64,000 nucleotides of DNA from Calonectria ilicicola (GCA_020809705.1 CP085832.1:992001-1056000), one strand, 5' to 3'; positions 1 through 12,090 are shown, counted from the first letter of the stretch. Made by a program: numbers and translations. Notes: generated by a model not told the origin, from the sequence alone.

Positions 1-41
1 GATCTACGAAATTCTTTGATTAGCATCTAATGCAGAGATAG

Positions 42-876
42 GGTCAACCATGGGCAGCATATCTGATTCAAATCCTCCCTCAAAACACTGCCATCGCTGT
101 TTTGGCAATGACCATCGTCTGTGCATTTTCCATGGGACAAGGTTGTATGGTCAGTGCCAGTCGTGTCTGTTTTGCCTATGCTCGAGACGACTGCTACGGC
201 GTGCTCAGTCCTATGCTGAAAAAGGTCAACCCACATACCCTAACGCCGGTGAATGCGGTGTGGTTTAATACGTTGATCGGGGTTCTTTGCATGCTGTTAC
301 TTTTCGGTGGTGATGCAAGCATTACAGCCATTTTCTCCGTTGGCGCTATGGGTGCATACCTGGCTTTTGTCCTGCCCGTCTTCATCAAAATTGTGTTTGT
401 TGGAAATAACTTTCAACCGGGACCTTGGAACCTTGGAAAGTTCAGTCTGCCTTGTGGTATTGCATCATGCACATTTGTCTTGGTAATGCTGCCGATTTTC
501 TGTTTTCCCGCGTACAAAGGGTCAAACTTGACTCCGGATGGCATGAACTGGACTTGTGTAGTGTTTGTAAGTCTTCTTTGTGAGATTGTGATAATTTCAG
601 ATGTACTAACCTGATTTTCAAGATTGGCCCGTTGCTGCTGCTAATCATTTGGTTCTTCGTTGATGCTCACAAGTGGTTCAAGGGACCCAAGATCAATATT
701 GAGGTATCGTATCTCTCAGGTATATAACGTCAGATGATAATATCTAACATTAACCGTAGCACCATATGATCCATGGCAATGCCACGAAGGATCACACTGT
801 TACGGACGGAGTGGATGTTGTGGAACCTTCTCATACTCAGGGAGAGTCTGATGATGACAAACTCACGGCAAAGTAG
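42..876 (+). CDS. Amino-acid/GABA-type permease, 3' part
   Basis: Partial gene cut by the left window edge. Three visible exons: 42-566, 623-703 and 760-876 (TAG). The first visible exon follows an acceptor ending at base 41; reading through from upstream would meet an in-frame TAG at 39-41. Both internal introns start GT, end AG and are 56 nt, with a CTAAC-like branch point. The joined frame gives several hydrophobic helices, including the segment TIVCAFSMGQGCM, then a last helix from exon 2 and a hydrophilic C-terminal tail. This pattern matches the APC superfamily, fungal amino-acid/choline/GABA permeases, which import small nitrogen compounds across the plasma membrane by proton symport. 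The substrate cannot be told from this fragment. The rest of the transporter lies outside the window. Confidence 0.85.
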
Positions 877-2385
877 ACTGGAATTTAGTTACTACATTGT
901 TGCGTGACCATAATTTAGCTTCTACACGTGCATTTTTGTTTTTATAAGGGGATAATCTTCTCACCTTTGCTAGTTCTTTGTACTAAGTTTATCAAATACA
1001 CAAGACTGAATGGAACATTCAACATAATCCTTGTTACAAAAAACAACATTTCAGCCTGATCCTTAGCTCCGTTTCTGATGGCATGATCAGGCTGTGAAGG
1101 TCAGCAAGGTTTGGAGAGAGCGCATCTCGGGGACAGAGCCGACTTAAAAAAGAAAACACAGAAACATGAGCCTGTCACTGGTCTTTACTTGGCATAATAT
1201 GCTCATGGTTATATTTAGGTCAGATTTGAAACATCGAACCACGTCGTTCCCTAACCATCTCAACAAGGTCACAGTGCTACACTGCTGATGCTAAAATCTC
1301 ACCCTAACACATAACACCTTGAAAATCATTGACATTTTTAGATGTCGCCCGGTCTTCGGATGACTGATCATGTGATTGAGGGGAGATACATATGAAGAGT
1401 AAGACACGGCGGCGGTGTTCGGGGTTCCTTCACGATTACATGCTGACGATCCAGCGTGAACAGTGGTTTTCTGCGGCATCCTAGCTCACTCTCGCTGAGG
1501 GCTATTTATACAACAACAAGGCGTCGGGGATATTTGGCCAAATCTCGACGCGAAGTCAGCCGGTGTCGATCCGGCAGCCCTTGAATCATAGCCCCCATCA
1601 AGATCAATCACAGGGTGCTGTGGCGCATACTCCCTGCAGTTAGTCCCGACGTGGCTCTCGGCAGCTGGGATGTCGCGTATCACCACCGCTAGCAAAAGTA
1701 AGTCTGCCACGCTAACAGGGGATGAGGCCAGCTGAGAGCGGTCCCGCAGCCCTAACCCGCCAACAGGATTTCCAACAACAAATTAGAGGATTGTTCTCAG
1801 TGGCTTGGGCTGAGGTAAAGCAGCGAATCAGTCGGGTAAAAATGGATTAATCATGCGCTAATTGCAAATCTCAAGGGCCAGCAGCCTTCTCCCGCACTCG
1901 CTAGTTTGAATCCCGCCAGTGATTAGTTGGAACACAGCATCAGATTAAAGGGATTTCTTATTCTCCGGCCAAGCCACTATTTATTTTCCGCCGTGAAACC
2001 CGGCAACCACGTGAGTGAGAGCCTTTCCAACGGTTCAGAAAAGTGGATTGAATCTTCACCAAGGAAGTCCTCATCATCACCGTGCGTCGGCATTCATTTC
2101 ACAGACCATCGCCCCATCTTCAACCAGCCTGCATCTTCACTGATCTTCATCGCGTCTCATTAGCTTCACACTTACGCACTATGGGATATGGTATCATTGC
2201 TGTCTGAGCAGCACTTCCTTCCGATCACCAAACCGTCCAGGGCAAAACTGAAACCCACTCAGCTGGGATTTGTTAACGACCGATCGGACTAAGAAAGCAC
2301 ATCTCGTGTGTTCCCTGTTCCTTTTTTCAATTTTATATAAGCCAGCAGACAGACCTACGAACCAAGTTGCAAAACATAGCATACA
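877..2385. other. Intergenic region, no gene seen
   Basis: About 1.5 kb between the permease stop and the DUF7053 start. Only short overlapping frames without family features occur here. The last few hundred bases are the presumed promoter and leader of the DUF7053 gene. Confidence 0.7.
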
Positions 2386-2958
2386 ATGCGAGCACAACAC
2401 CAAGCAAGCATCTCCATTCCCATTCCCGCCAATGTCCCACCACAAGTCGTCCTCGCTTTTGTCCAAACCTATGTCCCAACGTTGAGGCATAACCCTTGCA
2501 TCGTCCACTTCGAAGAAATCGCCACTGAGACCGAATCCATCAGCAACGACCAATTCTTCGGGCCCATGGACAGCTCTGTCCAAACTTTTCGGGTCCACGA
2601 GGTTACCCAGCTTGTGCCGGGCATCTCGGCTCAAGCAAAGTGGCCCGTCGTTTTTCAGAAAACCTCCGATGGTATCCGAGGTCGAGCCATGAATGACCGG
2701 GTCGGCACCAACCTTTGGGCACAGTGGACGGTTCGCCCACGACGTGATGTTGCATCACCGGCACATTCTGAGAGCACTGCTAGCTCCACGACAGAAGTGG
2801 GGGAAGAGTGGGAGCTCTGTGATGAAATTTTAATTGAATGCAACCGCCTCATGATGCCCTTTACGGCACCATATGCACGGAAGATGCATCGCGAAATAAC
2901 ACAGAAAGTTGTTGATGAAGTGGCAAAGAATTATTTTAACGGGACATTGGGACAGTAA
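2386..2958 (+). CDS. DUF7053-like fungal protein
   Basis: Single-exon frame of 190 aa, starting at the ATG at 2386 and ending TAA. The order of features resembles fungal DUF7053 proteins as I remember them: an N-terminal strand with IPIPANVPPQVVL, a TFRVHEVTQLVPG segment, a central VVFQKTSDGIRGRA stretch, and a C-terminal amphipathic part with LMMPFTAPYARKMHREI. The family looks like a START/polyketide-cyclase-type fold, which would suggest binding of a hydrophobic ligand, but no activity is established and no catalytic residue can be named. There is no signal peptide or membrane segment, so a cytosolic protein is expected. A short acidic Ser/Thr-rich insert (around residues 125-142) separates two parts of the domain. 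The gene stands alone, with over 1 kb of non-coding DNA on each side. Confidence 0.7.
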   Translation: MRAQHQASISIPIPANVPPQVVLAFVQTYVPTLRHNPCIVHFEEIATETESISNDQFFGPMDSSVQTFRVHEVTQLVPGISAQAKWPVVFQKTSDGIRGRAMNDRVGTNLWAQWTVRPRRDVASPAHSESTASSTTEVGEEWELCDEILIECNRLMMPFTAPYARKMHREITQKVVDEVAKNYFNGTLGQ

Positions 2959-3977
2959 ACGGGTGTTTGCAACGACAGTCCAAACACGGGGAATACACTC
3001 ATCAAACCCATGACTCCAAATACTAGAAAGGACAAACAGCTTCAGAGTTTTGGATAAATTTGTGAGAGTCGGAACACTCAAAGCTACAGCCACAATTTAA
3101 ATCTACCTGTCCGGAGCACGAAGAATCTTGTTTGTCATGCGCCTGATCCACGCGAAATGGCATGCGCACACAACCATACAAGTCAAATGGGGCAAAATTT
3201 TCTAGCCATGATTCTATTCTTTTTTTTATTCTTGGAACTTTGGTGGAATCTACTCCGAACGCATCGGTCACTTATCAAGCAGCCCTGAGGCGAATCGCTG
3301 ATGTGCTTTTACTATCGTTATTTTACTTGTAATTGATTATTTGGAACCTAGGACAAGTTTTATTTCAAGGCAGGGAAGGATGTTTGGTAACTATGGGACT
3401 GGTCTTGGAGCAGCTTGGATGCGTTAGGGTGGTAACAAAGGTTGATGAAATAACCACTTGTGTTGGATCATGCTTGCCTGAGTTCCCATTCTATGTATAT
3501 AGCATTTATCAAGTGGTATTAAGAAACCTGCTTTTAGTAGCTATCTTGACTGCACTTGAGGTGTATGACTGATCTGTCTCTATTTTCGGTTGCCAGGTGC
3601 TATCCGTATTTGATAGACCGACCGTTCCAGAAAACTAAGAGAGTATGAAAGCCTGAAATGGAAATATAATTGGGAGCACCTGTAAATAATTACTCAATGG
3701 CTCCTCGTGGCAATCATCTTAGCCAATAAGAAAAGGCTCGCCCCGGTTGAGGGATATTACGTAGTTGGAATTCGTTGGAGCCCACGACGACTATTCTCGG
3801 ACGTGCAAACGTGCCCCATTTAGACCAATCCGGAAGTTTTTCTGGATCCGTGAGAAAGACCCAAGTTTTTACTTAGTCCTCCCTAGCCCTGGAGTGTGGG
3901 CCGTAGCGATGTCATTTAACAGTACAGCATCCCCGCATGGGCCTTGACCAACCGCGCGTGACTGATTACATCAACCA
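2959..3977. other. Intergenic region, no gene seen
   Basis: About 1 kb of AT-richer sequence with no supported gene. The plus-strand frame at 3333-3572 has no recognisable features. The right part is the presumed promoter of the aldoxime dehydratase gene. Confidence 0.6.
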
Positions 3978-5168
3978 ATGATTACTACCACGCCCAATTC
4001 CCTCATGGCATTGCTACGATATTCGTCTGCATTTATTAAAGGGAGATTGATCTTGTTTCCCAGGAACACCGCTAATAAGCATTTTTCAACCACCTTTCTC
4101 AGAATGGCATCATCAGAGCGCACGTACCCTTTACGCAAACCCAAAAACCATACTCCCCCAATCCCTCGGTGGCAGCTCGAGTTTGGTAGCGACATAGGCT
4201 ACGTTTACACCACATATGTTGGTATTCAGCAACATGAAAAGACGATTGATGCCGAAAAAGTTCGACTTCAAGCCATTGAAGGAGTTCAATCATGGCTAAA
4301 CAGCGATCAAGGCCCGACAGCATCAGAATCCTTTGCCCTTCTTGATGGAAATGATGTTAAGAATGTAGCTATTTGGGTTTGTTACTGGCAAAGTCCGGAG
4401 CGCATCGAGAAAGGACCGGATCTGAGCTCAATTTACTCCAATTTGCCAATCACCAGCCGCGACTCGATTGGCATTTGGCAAGAAGGATTTCCCTCAGCCA
4501 CGTCACGACTGGAAACCAACTACTCTGGTCTTGATTATCTCCCTGGATTAGCGCGATTACCAAATGTCAAAACGCCAGAGCATAAATTAACTGCATACTG
4601 GGGTGCAGCCAGAGATAGAATTCCGGCTTCCGCCCACGATCTATTCCCCAATGTGGAGACCAATCACCCGCAAGTTATCCCTAGAGGACTCGGACAGCAT
4701 CTTGTTGGAACCAATTCAGAGAATGTTGTCCATATCCGCAGTGGCCAATTTTGGGAGAATTGTGACGAAAAAGAAAGCGCATCTTATGAAGAAAATTTGG
4801 AGCCGACTCTGCGAGGTGGCCTCCAATATTTATGGGACAACCCCGATGACACCGGCGCCATGGGCGTTCGCTATCTTGTGAACCAAGATGGACATTCTGC
4901 AAATGTCGACTATTCCCGGAAAGAATCATGTGTAGCTGGATTTTTTACCAACCTCGAAAAATTGGAAGGATGGGCAAAAACTCATCGGTCGCACCTTGCA
5001 ATCTACCGCGGGGCGTTGGCTCACGCCAAGGTCTTTGGCGCCGAGAGGAAGTTTCGAACATGGCACGAAGTGTCCGTGCTAAGGGAAGGGGATGCAAAAT
5101 TCGAATATATCAATTGTCTGCCTGAGACTGGTGTGATGAAATTTATCCAGCTCGAGGAGAAGAATTAA
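3978..5168 (+). CDS. oxd: Aldoxime dehydratase (haem-containing dehydratase)
   Basis: Intronless gene. The family core starts at the internal ATG at 4104 (354 aa); the frame is open from an upstream ATG at 3978 (396 aa). The protein matches the phenylacetaldoxime dehydratase (Oxd) family, which uses haem b to dehydrate an aldoxime (R-CH=NOH) to a nitrile. Diagnostic stretches are PRWQLEFGSDIGYVYTTYVG near the N-terminus, GLQYLWDNP, MGVRYLVNQDG, and a C-terminal region with KTHRSHLAIY followed by FRTWHEVSVL. From known members, the first of these last two is expected to hold the axial haem histidine and the second the distal catalytic histidine; which histidine of THRSH binds haem cannot be fixed here. 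Oxd genes often sit beside nitrilases, but none is present here. The 42-residue extension is discussed as a finding. Confidence 0.88.
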   Translation: MITTTPNSLMALLRYSSAFIKGRLILFPRNTANKHFSTTFLRMASSERTYPLRKPKNHTPPIPRWQLEFGSDIGYVYTTYVGIQQHEKTIDAEKVRLQAIEGVQSWLNSDQGPTASESFALLDGNDVKNVAIWVCYWQSPERIEKGPDLSSIYSNLPITSRDSIGIWQEGFPSATSRLETNYSGLDYLPGLARLPNVKTPEHKLTAYWGAARDRIPASAHDLFPNVETNHPQVIPRGLGQHLVGTNSENVVHIRSGQFWENCDEKESASYEENLEPTLRGGLQYLWDNPDDTGAMGVRYLVNQDGHSANVDYSRKESCVAGFFTNLEKLEGWAKTHRSHLAIYRGALAHAKVFGAERKFRTWHEVSVLREGDAKFEYINCLPETGVMKFIQLEEKN

Positions 5169-6189
5169 TTGTTGAGAGAATTATATGTACGAAGTAAAAT
5201 TTCTTGCTTGATCAATTCACATGTGGCGTTTTGTCCCGCTCTAAATGTACGCATGACTAGACGGATAATTTTACCGAAACCCCAAGTCCAATTGATGGGC
5301 AATTGACGTGAGATTTGTTTTCGGGACGTGATCCGATGTAAAGCAGAGAGCCACGGCGTGGGAAATACTGTAGATTATTATTTCAGCAAAGACGTGCACC
5401 ACCCGCGCTGCATGACACTGCGAATAATGAGAGTGTGGAATCATGTTGGCTCAAGCAGGACAGAAAAGTGCATTGACAGCGCAGCACTCAAATGCGACAT
5501 CTCCGCGGCCCCGCCCGCGATGCAATGATTCCAAACCTCGAACCATTCACCATTCCGATTGCGGGCAAATGGTACGGAATGCGGGGTTACCACTGATGGC
5601 GGTGGGGATCCGGCTCTGGACGAATGACAGACGGCTCAGATCACCAGAGGAATTGCCTGATTGATCATATGCATTCTAGTTGAGGCTACTTATTCACGAC
5701 GGCCATTGATTCGCAGGCAGCTCAATTGACCTGAAGCCGTATTTTGAAGCGACCCCAATACTATCAGTCGACTTTCGGTGTGAGCCGCCGCCGCTGTTGC
5801 TTGGCGTTGGTAATCTTATTGATTCTATACGCGCCCGCACGACTGCTGAAGATCTTTTAACCAGGAGTGTCCTGGTCGAACCCACTCTGACCACGTCTTC
5901 TGTACTATTCGAGTCTCCCGATCCGCCGTTTTAAGTCAGAGTGTGTTACTCATCAAGAGATGAGTACACACATTTAACTTGACCAATTAGTTTAGTTTTA
6001 TCAAGTTTTTGATTGGCTAATCGCTACCATTTGTGACCATTAATGTGGGGATGTCCAACATTCTGTCTGATAACGCCCAAGCAAGTAGATATAAATCCAT
6101 GAGATAGCCCTCTGCACTTCTGTGTTCTCAACTTCAATTCAATTTATTCCCCAATTTTCAACCCAGACAAGCGTTTACGTTGTTCAATC
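5169..6189. other. Intergenic region, no gene seen
   Basis: About 1 kb holding the oxd 3' end and the presumed promoter and leader of the PaiB-like gene. A pyrimidine/AT-rich leader precedes the ATG at 6190. No nitrilase or amidase remnant was seen. Confidence 0.6.
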
Positions 6190-6978
6190 ATGCATCTTCG
6201 ACCCGACCACGCCGAGCCCAACCTCAAGGCTCTCCGGAAGCTAATTCGGGAGAATGCACTTGGTCAAATCACCACTGCCATCTCGTCACCCAACTACCCT
6301 TTCCTCCAAACTAGCCACATCCCCTTTGTGCTAGATGTTGAGGATGAGGAAAGCGAGACCGAGCTCGGACGTTTGAGATGCCACATGGCCCGACAAAATC
6401 CCCAGTGCAAGGCCATGATCGAAGTCTTGACAGAAAATCCATCTCTCAATAACGTCATCGAACAAGAAGTGATTGTCACTTTCACATCTCCCGTACAGCA
6501 CTACGTGACGCCAAAATTCTACACAGAGACTAAGCCTAGCACCGGGAAGGTAGTCCCCACATGGAACTACGCTGCCGCACAAGTCTACGGGAAGGCGAAG
6601 GTCTACTTCGACACCAAGTCTGATGAGACATCCACTTTTCTTCAGGACCAAATGGAAGCTCTCAGCCACCAGGCGGAAACAGAAATCATGGGATACACCG
6701 GCGGTGACAATCTGGGGGAATGGAAAGTCTCAGATGCTCCTGACAACTACGTCAATCTCTTGAAAAAGGCCATTCTCGGCGTCGAAATCACAATCACACG
6801 CCTGGAAGGCAAGTTCAAGATGAGCCAAGAGATGAGTGCAGGTGATCGGGAAGGTGTCATTAAGGGATTTGCGCGGTTAGAATCCGAGACGGGACAGAGC
6901 ATGTCCAAGCTGGTCAAGGAACGAGAGGCTCTCTGGGAGGCGGCAAAGGCTGCAAAGAAGCAAGCCTCATCCAGCTAG
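6190..6978 (+). CDS. PaiB-like FMN-binding (PNPOx-fold) protein
   Basis: Single exon, 262 aa, ATG at 6190 and TAG stop. The protein follows the PaiB family (PF04299, FMN-binding negative transcriptional regulator; in fungi annotated as transcriptional regulator PAI 2-type). Visible family features are the start MHLRPDHAE, the segment SHIPFVLD, the RLRCHMARQNPQ block, a VIVTFTSPVQHYVTPKFY block, and VVPTWNYAAAQVYGKAKV with the conserved VPTWNY core. The C-terminus is a charged helical tail ending in a Lys/Ala-rich stretch. The fold is a split barrel like pyridoxine-phosphate oxidase and may bind flavin; the bacterial role in sporulation/protease control does not carry over to fungi. No membrane or export signal is seen. 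It is in the same orientation as oxd but 1 kb away, so co-regulation is only a guess. Confidence 0.85.
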   Translation: MHLRPDHAEPNLKALRKLIRENALGQITTAISSPNYPFLQTSHIPFVLDVEDEESETELGRLRCHMARQNPQCKAMIEVLTENPSLNNVIEQEVIVTFTSPVQHYVTPKFYTETKPSTGKVVPTWNYAAAQVYGKAKVYFDTKSDETSTFLQDQMEALSHQAETEIMGYTGGDNLGEWKVSDAPDNYVNLLKKAILGVEITITRLEGKFKMSQEMSAGDREGVIKGFARLESETGQSMSKLVKEREALWEAAKAAKKQASSS

Positions 6979-8157
6979 TCTGGAAAGAGATTGGTGCTCT
7001 CCTATTTTCGCTTGGAAAAACGACCCAAAGGCTCTAGGGTTTTTTAATGTGAGGTTCAACATCTCAAGGACATATACAATGGCTGGCGCCCTGGGATTAG
7101 AGGCATCCAAATTTGTGGGGTCGATTCCGTATTAGCGGCATAGACAGATTTTTGGAATACAATGACAAATTACATGATACATCAATCCCTAAACTAATGG
7201 CCTCCTTTGTTGTGCGGAGGGGGGCTAATGCCACCTCGACTTGAGTCGTGACTAAGTCGCAAGTAAGCACCTAAAATGACCCTAAGGCATTTCTAAATAA
7301 AGTGAGTAATCAGTGTGTAGGATTGTAGATGCTGATGATGAGTAGCAACTCAGGATTATCTCAATCCTTTGATTCATGAACTTTCATCAGTTTCCTTTTG
7401 TGAACAACTCAAAGTTCACTCGGAGCTGAAATTTTCGAATCAGGCCTTTGATTTTCTGCTTCCAAAGATCTTGAACGTAAAAACGCATCTGAACCTCATT
7501 CCTCAGTTGCCTTGGTATCCAAGCGCTACAATCGTGGTTAACCACTATTACTGTCGACTGCCTCCCACTTACCTCCAATAGCCTTTCTTATTCACCAATA
7601 CGGACGAACAGGGACAATTACATAGATAGAAGATCTACGAACAATCATTTTTGAAAACAATATTTTATTTCGTGGAGATGAAAGTTACCGCTCATCCCTG
7701 CCTTCTCATTTCCTCCATGGGAAGGCTGGTTTAATTGGACCCACCCGAACTTCATCTCACTGCTGTGTGGTAATTGTAACTACAATACAATCCTTAAAAA
7801 ATTGTACCCTTCACATTGTTAATTGGTCTTCTCCATCAACTGTATATTTGGAGCGGTTGAATTCTGTGGTGCCAAAGGTGAACAAGTCACAGGGGGGACA
7901 ATCTTTCAAGAGCCGTAGTGGAAGCAAGGGTCTTCTTGTTGAGGTGCTAGCCGCGAGCTAAGCGTCCGCCCCGCGCTTTTAGTGGTCATTATTGGTTGGA
8001 GTCTCGCTAATGAGCCTTCCATTGGGCACCCAAGCCTAATATGTTTGGTCCGCGCATCTTCATACTCCTCGACTCCTTTCAGATCTAGTCGCTTCCGCAC
8101 GATTTCTGGTTTAGTCTTTCCTTATTCCATAGGCATCACACTTTTCTACTCTATGAG
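6979..8157. other. Intergenic region, no gene seen
   Basis: About 1.2 kb. Frames around 7369-7581 (both strands) overlap each other and have no family features. The right end is the presumed promoter of the DUF3632 gene. Confidence 0.6.
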
Positions 8158-9090
8158 ATGGAGGTACGCTTAGAGCTTTCAGCTCACTTCTCATCGTCCT
8201 CCAGGGCAATGTTCAACGTTCTCAAGGCCACCCTTGAGTACCCAGCCAGCACACAGGTGAAAGCCCGAAAACTCGCAGACGATATTATGTTCCTCTGCAA
8301 ATCGGATCAAGACCCAAGTCCTCCTTTTTGGGAGATCTGGCCCGTATTTCTTGCCTTGGTTTCGAACGTTCCCTCAGATCACGAATGGCAAAACAGCCTC
8401 ATCTTATCCTTGACCCTCCTACGTCAACAGGATGGTTCTGCCAGCGAACATAATCAGGTAGGATATTTAATAAATTCCGTTTATTTTTATTTGAGGGCCG
8501 TTGACTAAATGCATCCTCTTCACTAGTTACTTTTATGGAAAGATCTCCCGGGCTTGTCGATGGCTGTGGCAGAACATTGGAATGCCGTGGATAGTATGTC
8601 GTCTATTACTATCCCCTTTACTCTTACTAATAATAAACCTTTAGATCCAAGCAATCTCGGCGAATTTGACCAGGGGATATTCTTTCGATGGGAAAACTTG
8701 AACACATTCCTTGCTCGCGCTTCGACTGCGGAGTTTGCCCCCTGGCTTAATTTGTCAATCTGGCAGCTCCAGGAAGCGCTTGAGGAACGCGTTAAAGTTG
8801 GCTTTCTTACTGATTCTAAAATTTGGGTAGCGAGTGAATGGATTATCCATTGTTCTGATCTTTTATCTAAAGCCATGAATGAAGAAGGAAGCCCTAAGGA
8901 CGGATACGTTATAAATGGTAAGCCAGGCGAACTATGCAGGGACCTGCCGGCACGGAGTATGGAGCGATGGGAATTTTGGAAGAAGCGAATTTCCGAGATG
9001 GCTGCCGATCCGACCAACCTAAAACTTGAAAGTGATACTGTCAAGAAATTATCGAAGGCCATGGAGGTTCTGACGAATCCGGGAAAATAA
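8158..9090 (+). CDS. DUF3632 family protein
   Basis: Three exons: 8158-8457, 8527-8593 and 8645-9090. Intron 1 (8458-8526) is needed because the frame closes in it. Intron 2 (8594-8644) is 51 nt with a clean GTATGT donor, CTTACTAAT branch point and TTTAG acceptor, but is a multiple of three and has no stop, so retention would add 17 residues. The predicted protein is about 270 aa. The segment FFRWENLNTFLARASTAEF, followed by a helix with IWQLQEALEERV and IWVASEWIIHC, matches the fungal DUF3632 family (helical, cytosolic, function unknown). The ATG at 8158 is the first in frame; the in-frame ATG at 8209 is an alternative. It converges with the ankyrin gene on the other strand. Confidence 0.75.
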
Positions 9091-9224
9091 AACGTGCGCG
9101 TTATTTCCACTCGAGGCCTGGAATTTTGAGGTTCATTAAACTGGCCATGCATAGAAGTGAATTTGGATTTTGTGTGGTTTTTTGAGGCACTTGGTGACGA
9201 TGAAAAAGCTAAATAATGCAATTT

Positions 9225-9245
9225 CTAATAATAATAATAATAATA
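9225..9245. repeat. (AAT)n microsatellite
   Basis: A run of about seven AAT units lies in the 280-bp gap between the convergent DUF3632 and ankyrin genes. It is non-coding. Confidence 0.85.
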
Positions 9246-9370
9246 GCAACAAATATGAATTCTTTAATCTTTTACTCCTAGCCCAACACAACTCCAATAT
9301 CTCGCTTATTCCAAGCATTTTATCTGTGCCTCTTTGATCCTTTAACCCATATCTTTCATATCATGCTCTC

Positions 9371-12090
9371 CTAATTATCCACGTCCTCAGAAACCGCGTT
9401 TGCATAATCTTCTGCCTCAGGTTCCTCTTTCTTATCTCCACCTTCTAAACGTTCATCATACCATGATTTTTGAGCCCAAGGAGAGGCTTGCATCTGTATC
9501 TCCAAATTCGCGATACTGTGATTTACAACCTTCATGCCTTCCTCCCATTTCCCCTCTAAGATGGCAGTTTTAATATCGTGGCAGTTGAAAAGAAGATCGT
9601 CTTGGTTCCAATCATCCATGCGCTTAATTAAGGGCTCCAAAACCTCAACGGCTTCTTCCTTATCCATCTTGATAATGTACTCATGGACTCGCTTGAGAGT
9701 ACCAATGCTGTCTTGCATGTTTCGGTCGCGGATTCCCTGGTACAGCTGAACGAAAGTTTCTTTCTCCCGTGGATCAATGGGTCTCCCAAAGGTATTTTGC
9801 CAGTGAGGAGTTGTGATTGTCAAAACAAACATATCCCATGCTGTGTCATCGTCCGAGTCTTCCTGTTGGGTATTCATCCCTGAGATGTTCAGACTGATCA
9901 GATATTCCAAGAGTGGGAGAGCGGGGCCAGAAGCCGCAAGATGTAATAGGCCAAGGCCTCTATTGTCAACTGGAAGCAGAGAAGCGCCTGCTTGCACAAA
10001 CCAACTAAAGGCCTCGAAGTTGCCCCCGACCAGCGCGAAAAAGGCGGGTGTGTGGCCATTCTCATTTCGTGCCTCAAGGTTTGCCCCTCCCGCCACAAGT
10101 AGGCGTATTTTTTCTCTATTCAAAACCTCATTTCCCATTAATGATCCCAGGATGTGTAGCGGTGTTTGTCCGAAATGATCAGCCAGGGCAGATGACGCCC
10201 CTGCCTTGAGCAACTCGAAGCAGACATCTGGGTCACATGCCATGGCACCGTGAAGCGCCGTTTGGCCATTGTGATTTCGTAAATTTACTTGGCACTTTGC
10301 CAATATAAGCCGTTTTATAACTTCCAGGTGACCATGGTAGGAAGCGTGCATCAATGCTGTTGAACCTTCATAATCTTCCAAGTCGACATCCGCCCCGGCT
10401 TTGATTAGAGCGTCTAGCGCTATCGTGTTGCTCTGTTGCGCAGCCAGGTGAATAGGTGCAAACCCGAGGTGGTCAAGTTCATCAATAGCCCACGGTTGAT
10501 TTTTGAGCTCTTCCTCAATGCTTTGTCCCCGTGATAAGGCCATAAATAGACTAGTTTGTCTCTCTTCGATCCCATCATGATCTGCCCATGATTTAGCCAA
10601 CAGTAATAAGTTCGTTTCTCGGTCATTAAGCTTTCGAACTCGTAAATAGTGACTTGCTGCATAAAATATTCTCCTGTTTATATTTAGCAAGTTGCATTGG
10701 CCTGTCAAGCAAACTATCGACCTACCTTGGAAGACGTTGTCGAGGAAGTAAATTCTTCCACACTACCTTCAACAGGACCTCTAATAAATCATAAGATGCA
10801 AAATCAAGTGCAACCTAAGATTACAGCATAATTATTAGTAAAGTATTCTCGTCTTGAAAGGTATTTGGTTATCTGGAACCTACCTCGGCCAATCCTTTGC
10901 CTATTACCGTCTCCTCATCTGGGAAAACATCAAACCCAGACTTCATAAACTCGAGTATTACTTCTGCTGGCTTTGATGCGAATCTAAGCACCTCCGCCCC
11001 GGTTGGAATGAGTTTACGTGGTCGTATTGAAAGGCTCAACCTAATATCAGGCCATTCTCTTCCAAGCCATCCGAAGGGTCGAGCCTCAAACTGAAACGGT
11101 GCTCGAATGTTACCTTTGCATCCCAGGATACACGTTTTGGGCTTTTTATGACGGGGGTTTCTCTTGCCGTTGCCATTCGATATACCAAATAGTGACTCCA
11201 TCCAGCCCAAGTTTCTTTTGCGAGATTGATTAAAGTGACAATGGCATTGGCATGTTTGCAAGCAACCACTTAATGTCATGGGAGCTACACTAGTCCAGAA
11301 ATTCAAGTCTGAACTCCCTATATTTGGGTATTTGTGGCTCTTTTCTGGTGGGTAAATAGTCGGAATTGGTGATTCTTGCGGTGTTGTCGAATTTGAGCTA
11401 GGAAATTGGGGGTCATGAGCTTCACCATTATCGGGCAATTCTTCGACCCTTCCAGTGGTCATGCATTGGACACGATCCTTGACAAGAATCTGGATCATGT
11501 TTTTCTGCTGGGTCATAAACTCATCGAGCCGCTTTTGGAAAAGCACTTTTCTGTTCAAACTTAGCCATCAACACTGATATCAGATCTCAAGACGCATACT
11601 CTTCTCTATCGCTACAAAGAGCGTTTTGTTGTTCGAGGCCTAGTACGACACTGAGATCTTGCTTCACCCGGAAAGCTCGATCACGCAGCCTCTGGATCTG
11701 GTTCCCTTCCAGTAGCCACCGGTATTTTTTGGCCTTCGGCATTTTACCCAGGGTGGACTCGTGTGCGCATTTCTTTTCCACATCTCGTAATTCATTCAAT
11801 AGCTGTTTCAGTTGACTCTCGACAATGGATATCACTGGATGGTTCGCTAGGTTCGGGGGAGCATTCTCGACCATGTACTCGAGTACGACAAGCTTGTGAC
11901 GGGCATGAATTAGCTTTGGCGTTGAAAGTTTGGCCTTGGTTCATCCGCTGCCGGGCCGTACCTCATTTGCAAACTCTTCATATTGATTTTGGGCTTCGGG
12001 AATTTCTTTGATCAGGTCGACAAGCCTTTTGGTTGCTGCTATACCTTGGACAACCGAAATGGCACTTTTGACTGTTGAGAGCGGATCCAT
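9371..12090 (-). CDS. STAND-type N-terminal domain / ankyrin repeat protein
   Basis: Five exons on the minus strand, read from 12090: 12090-11962, 11892-11600, 11550-10884, 10814-10726, 10673-9371, giving about 826 aa. All four introns are GT-AG with plausible branch points, and each junction keeps frame. Residues 1-43 (MDPLSTVKSAISVVQGIAA...) plus exon 2 form the helical fungal N-terminal domain found on STAND/NLR-like proteins. A linker follows, with a Cys/His cluster (CLQTCQCHCH) and a region SLSIRPRKLIPTGAEVLRFA typical of fungal ankyrin proteins of this type. Ankyrin repeats run from about residue 463 to 650 (FAPIHLAAQQ, STALMHASYHGHLEVI, QTALHGAM, QTPLHILG, HTPAFFALVGG, LGLLHLAA). An acidic helical tail follows. 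There is no NACHT or NB-ARC core, so it is a receptor-like protein without the nucleotide switch. Such proteins are often linked to heterokaryon incompatibility or non-self sensing; its role here is unknown. Confidence 0.85.
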
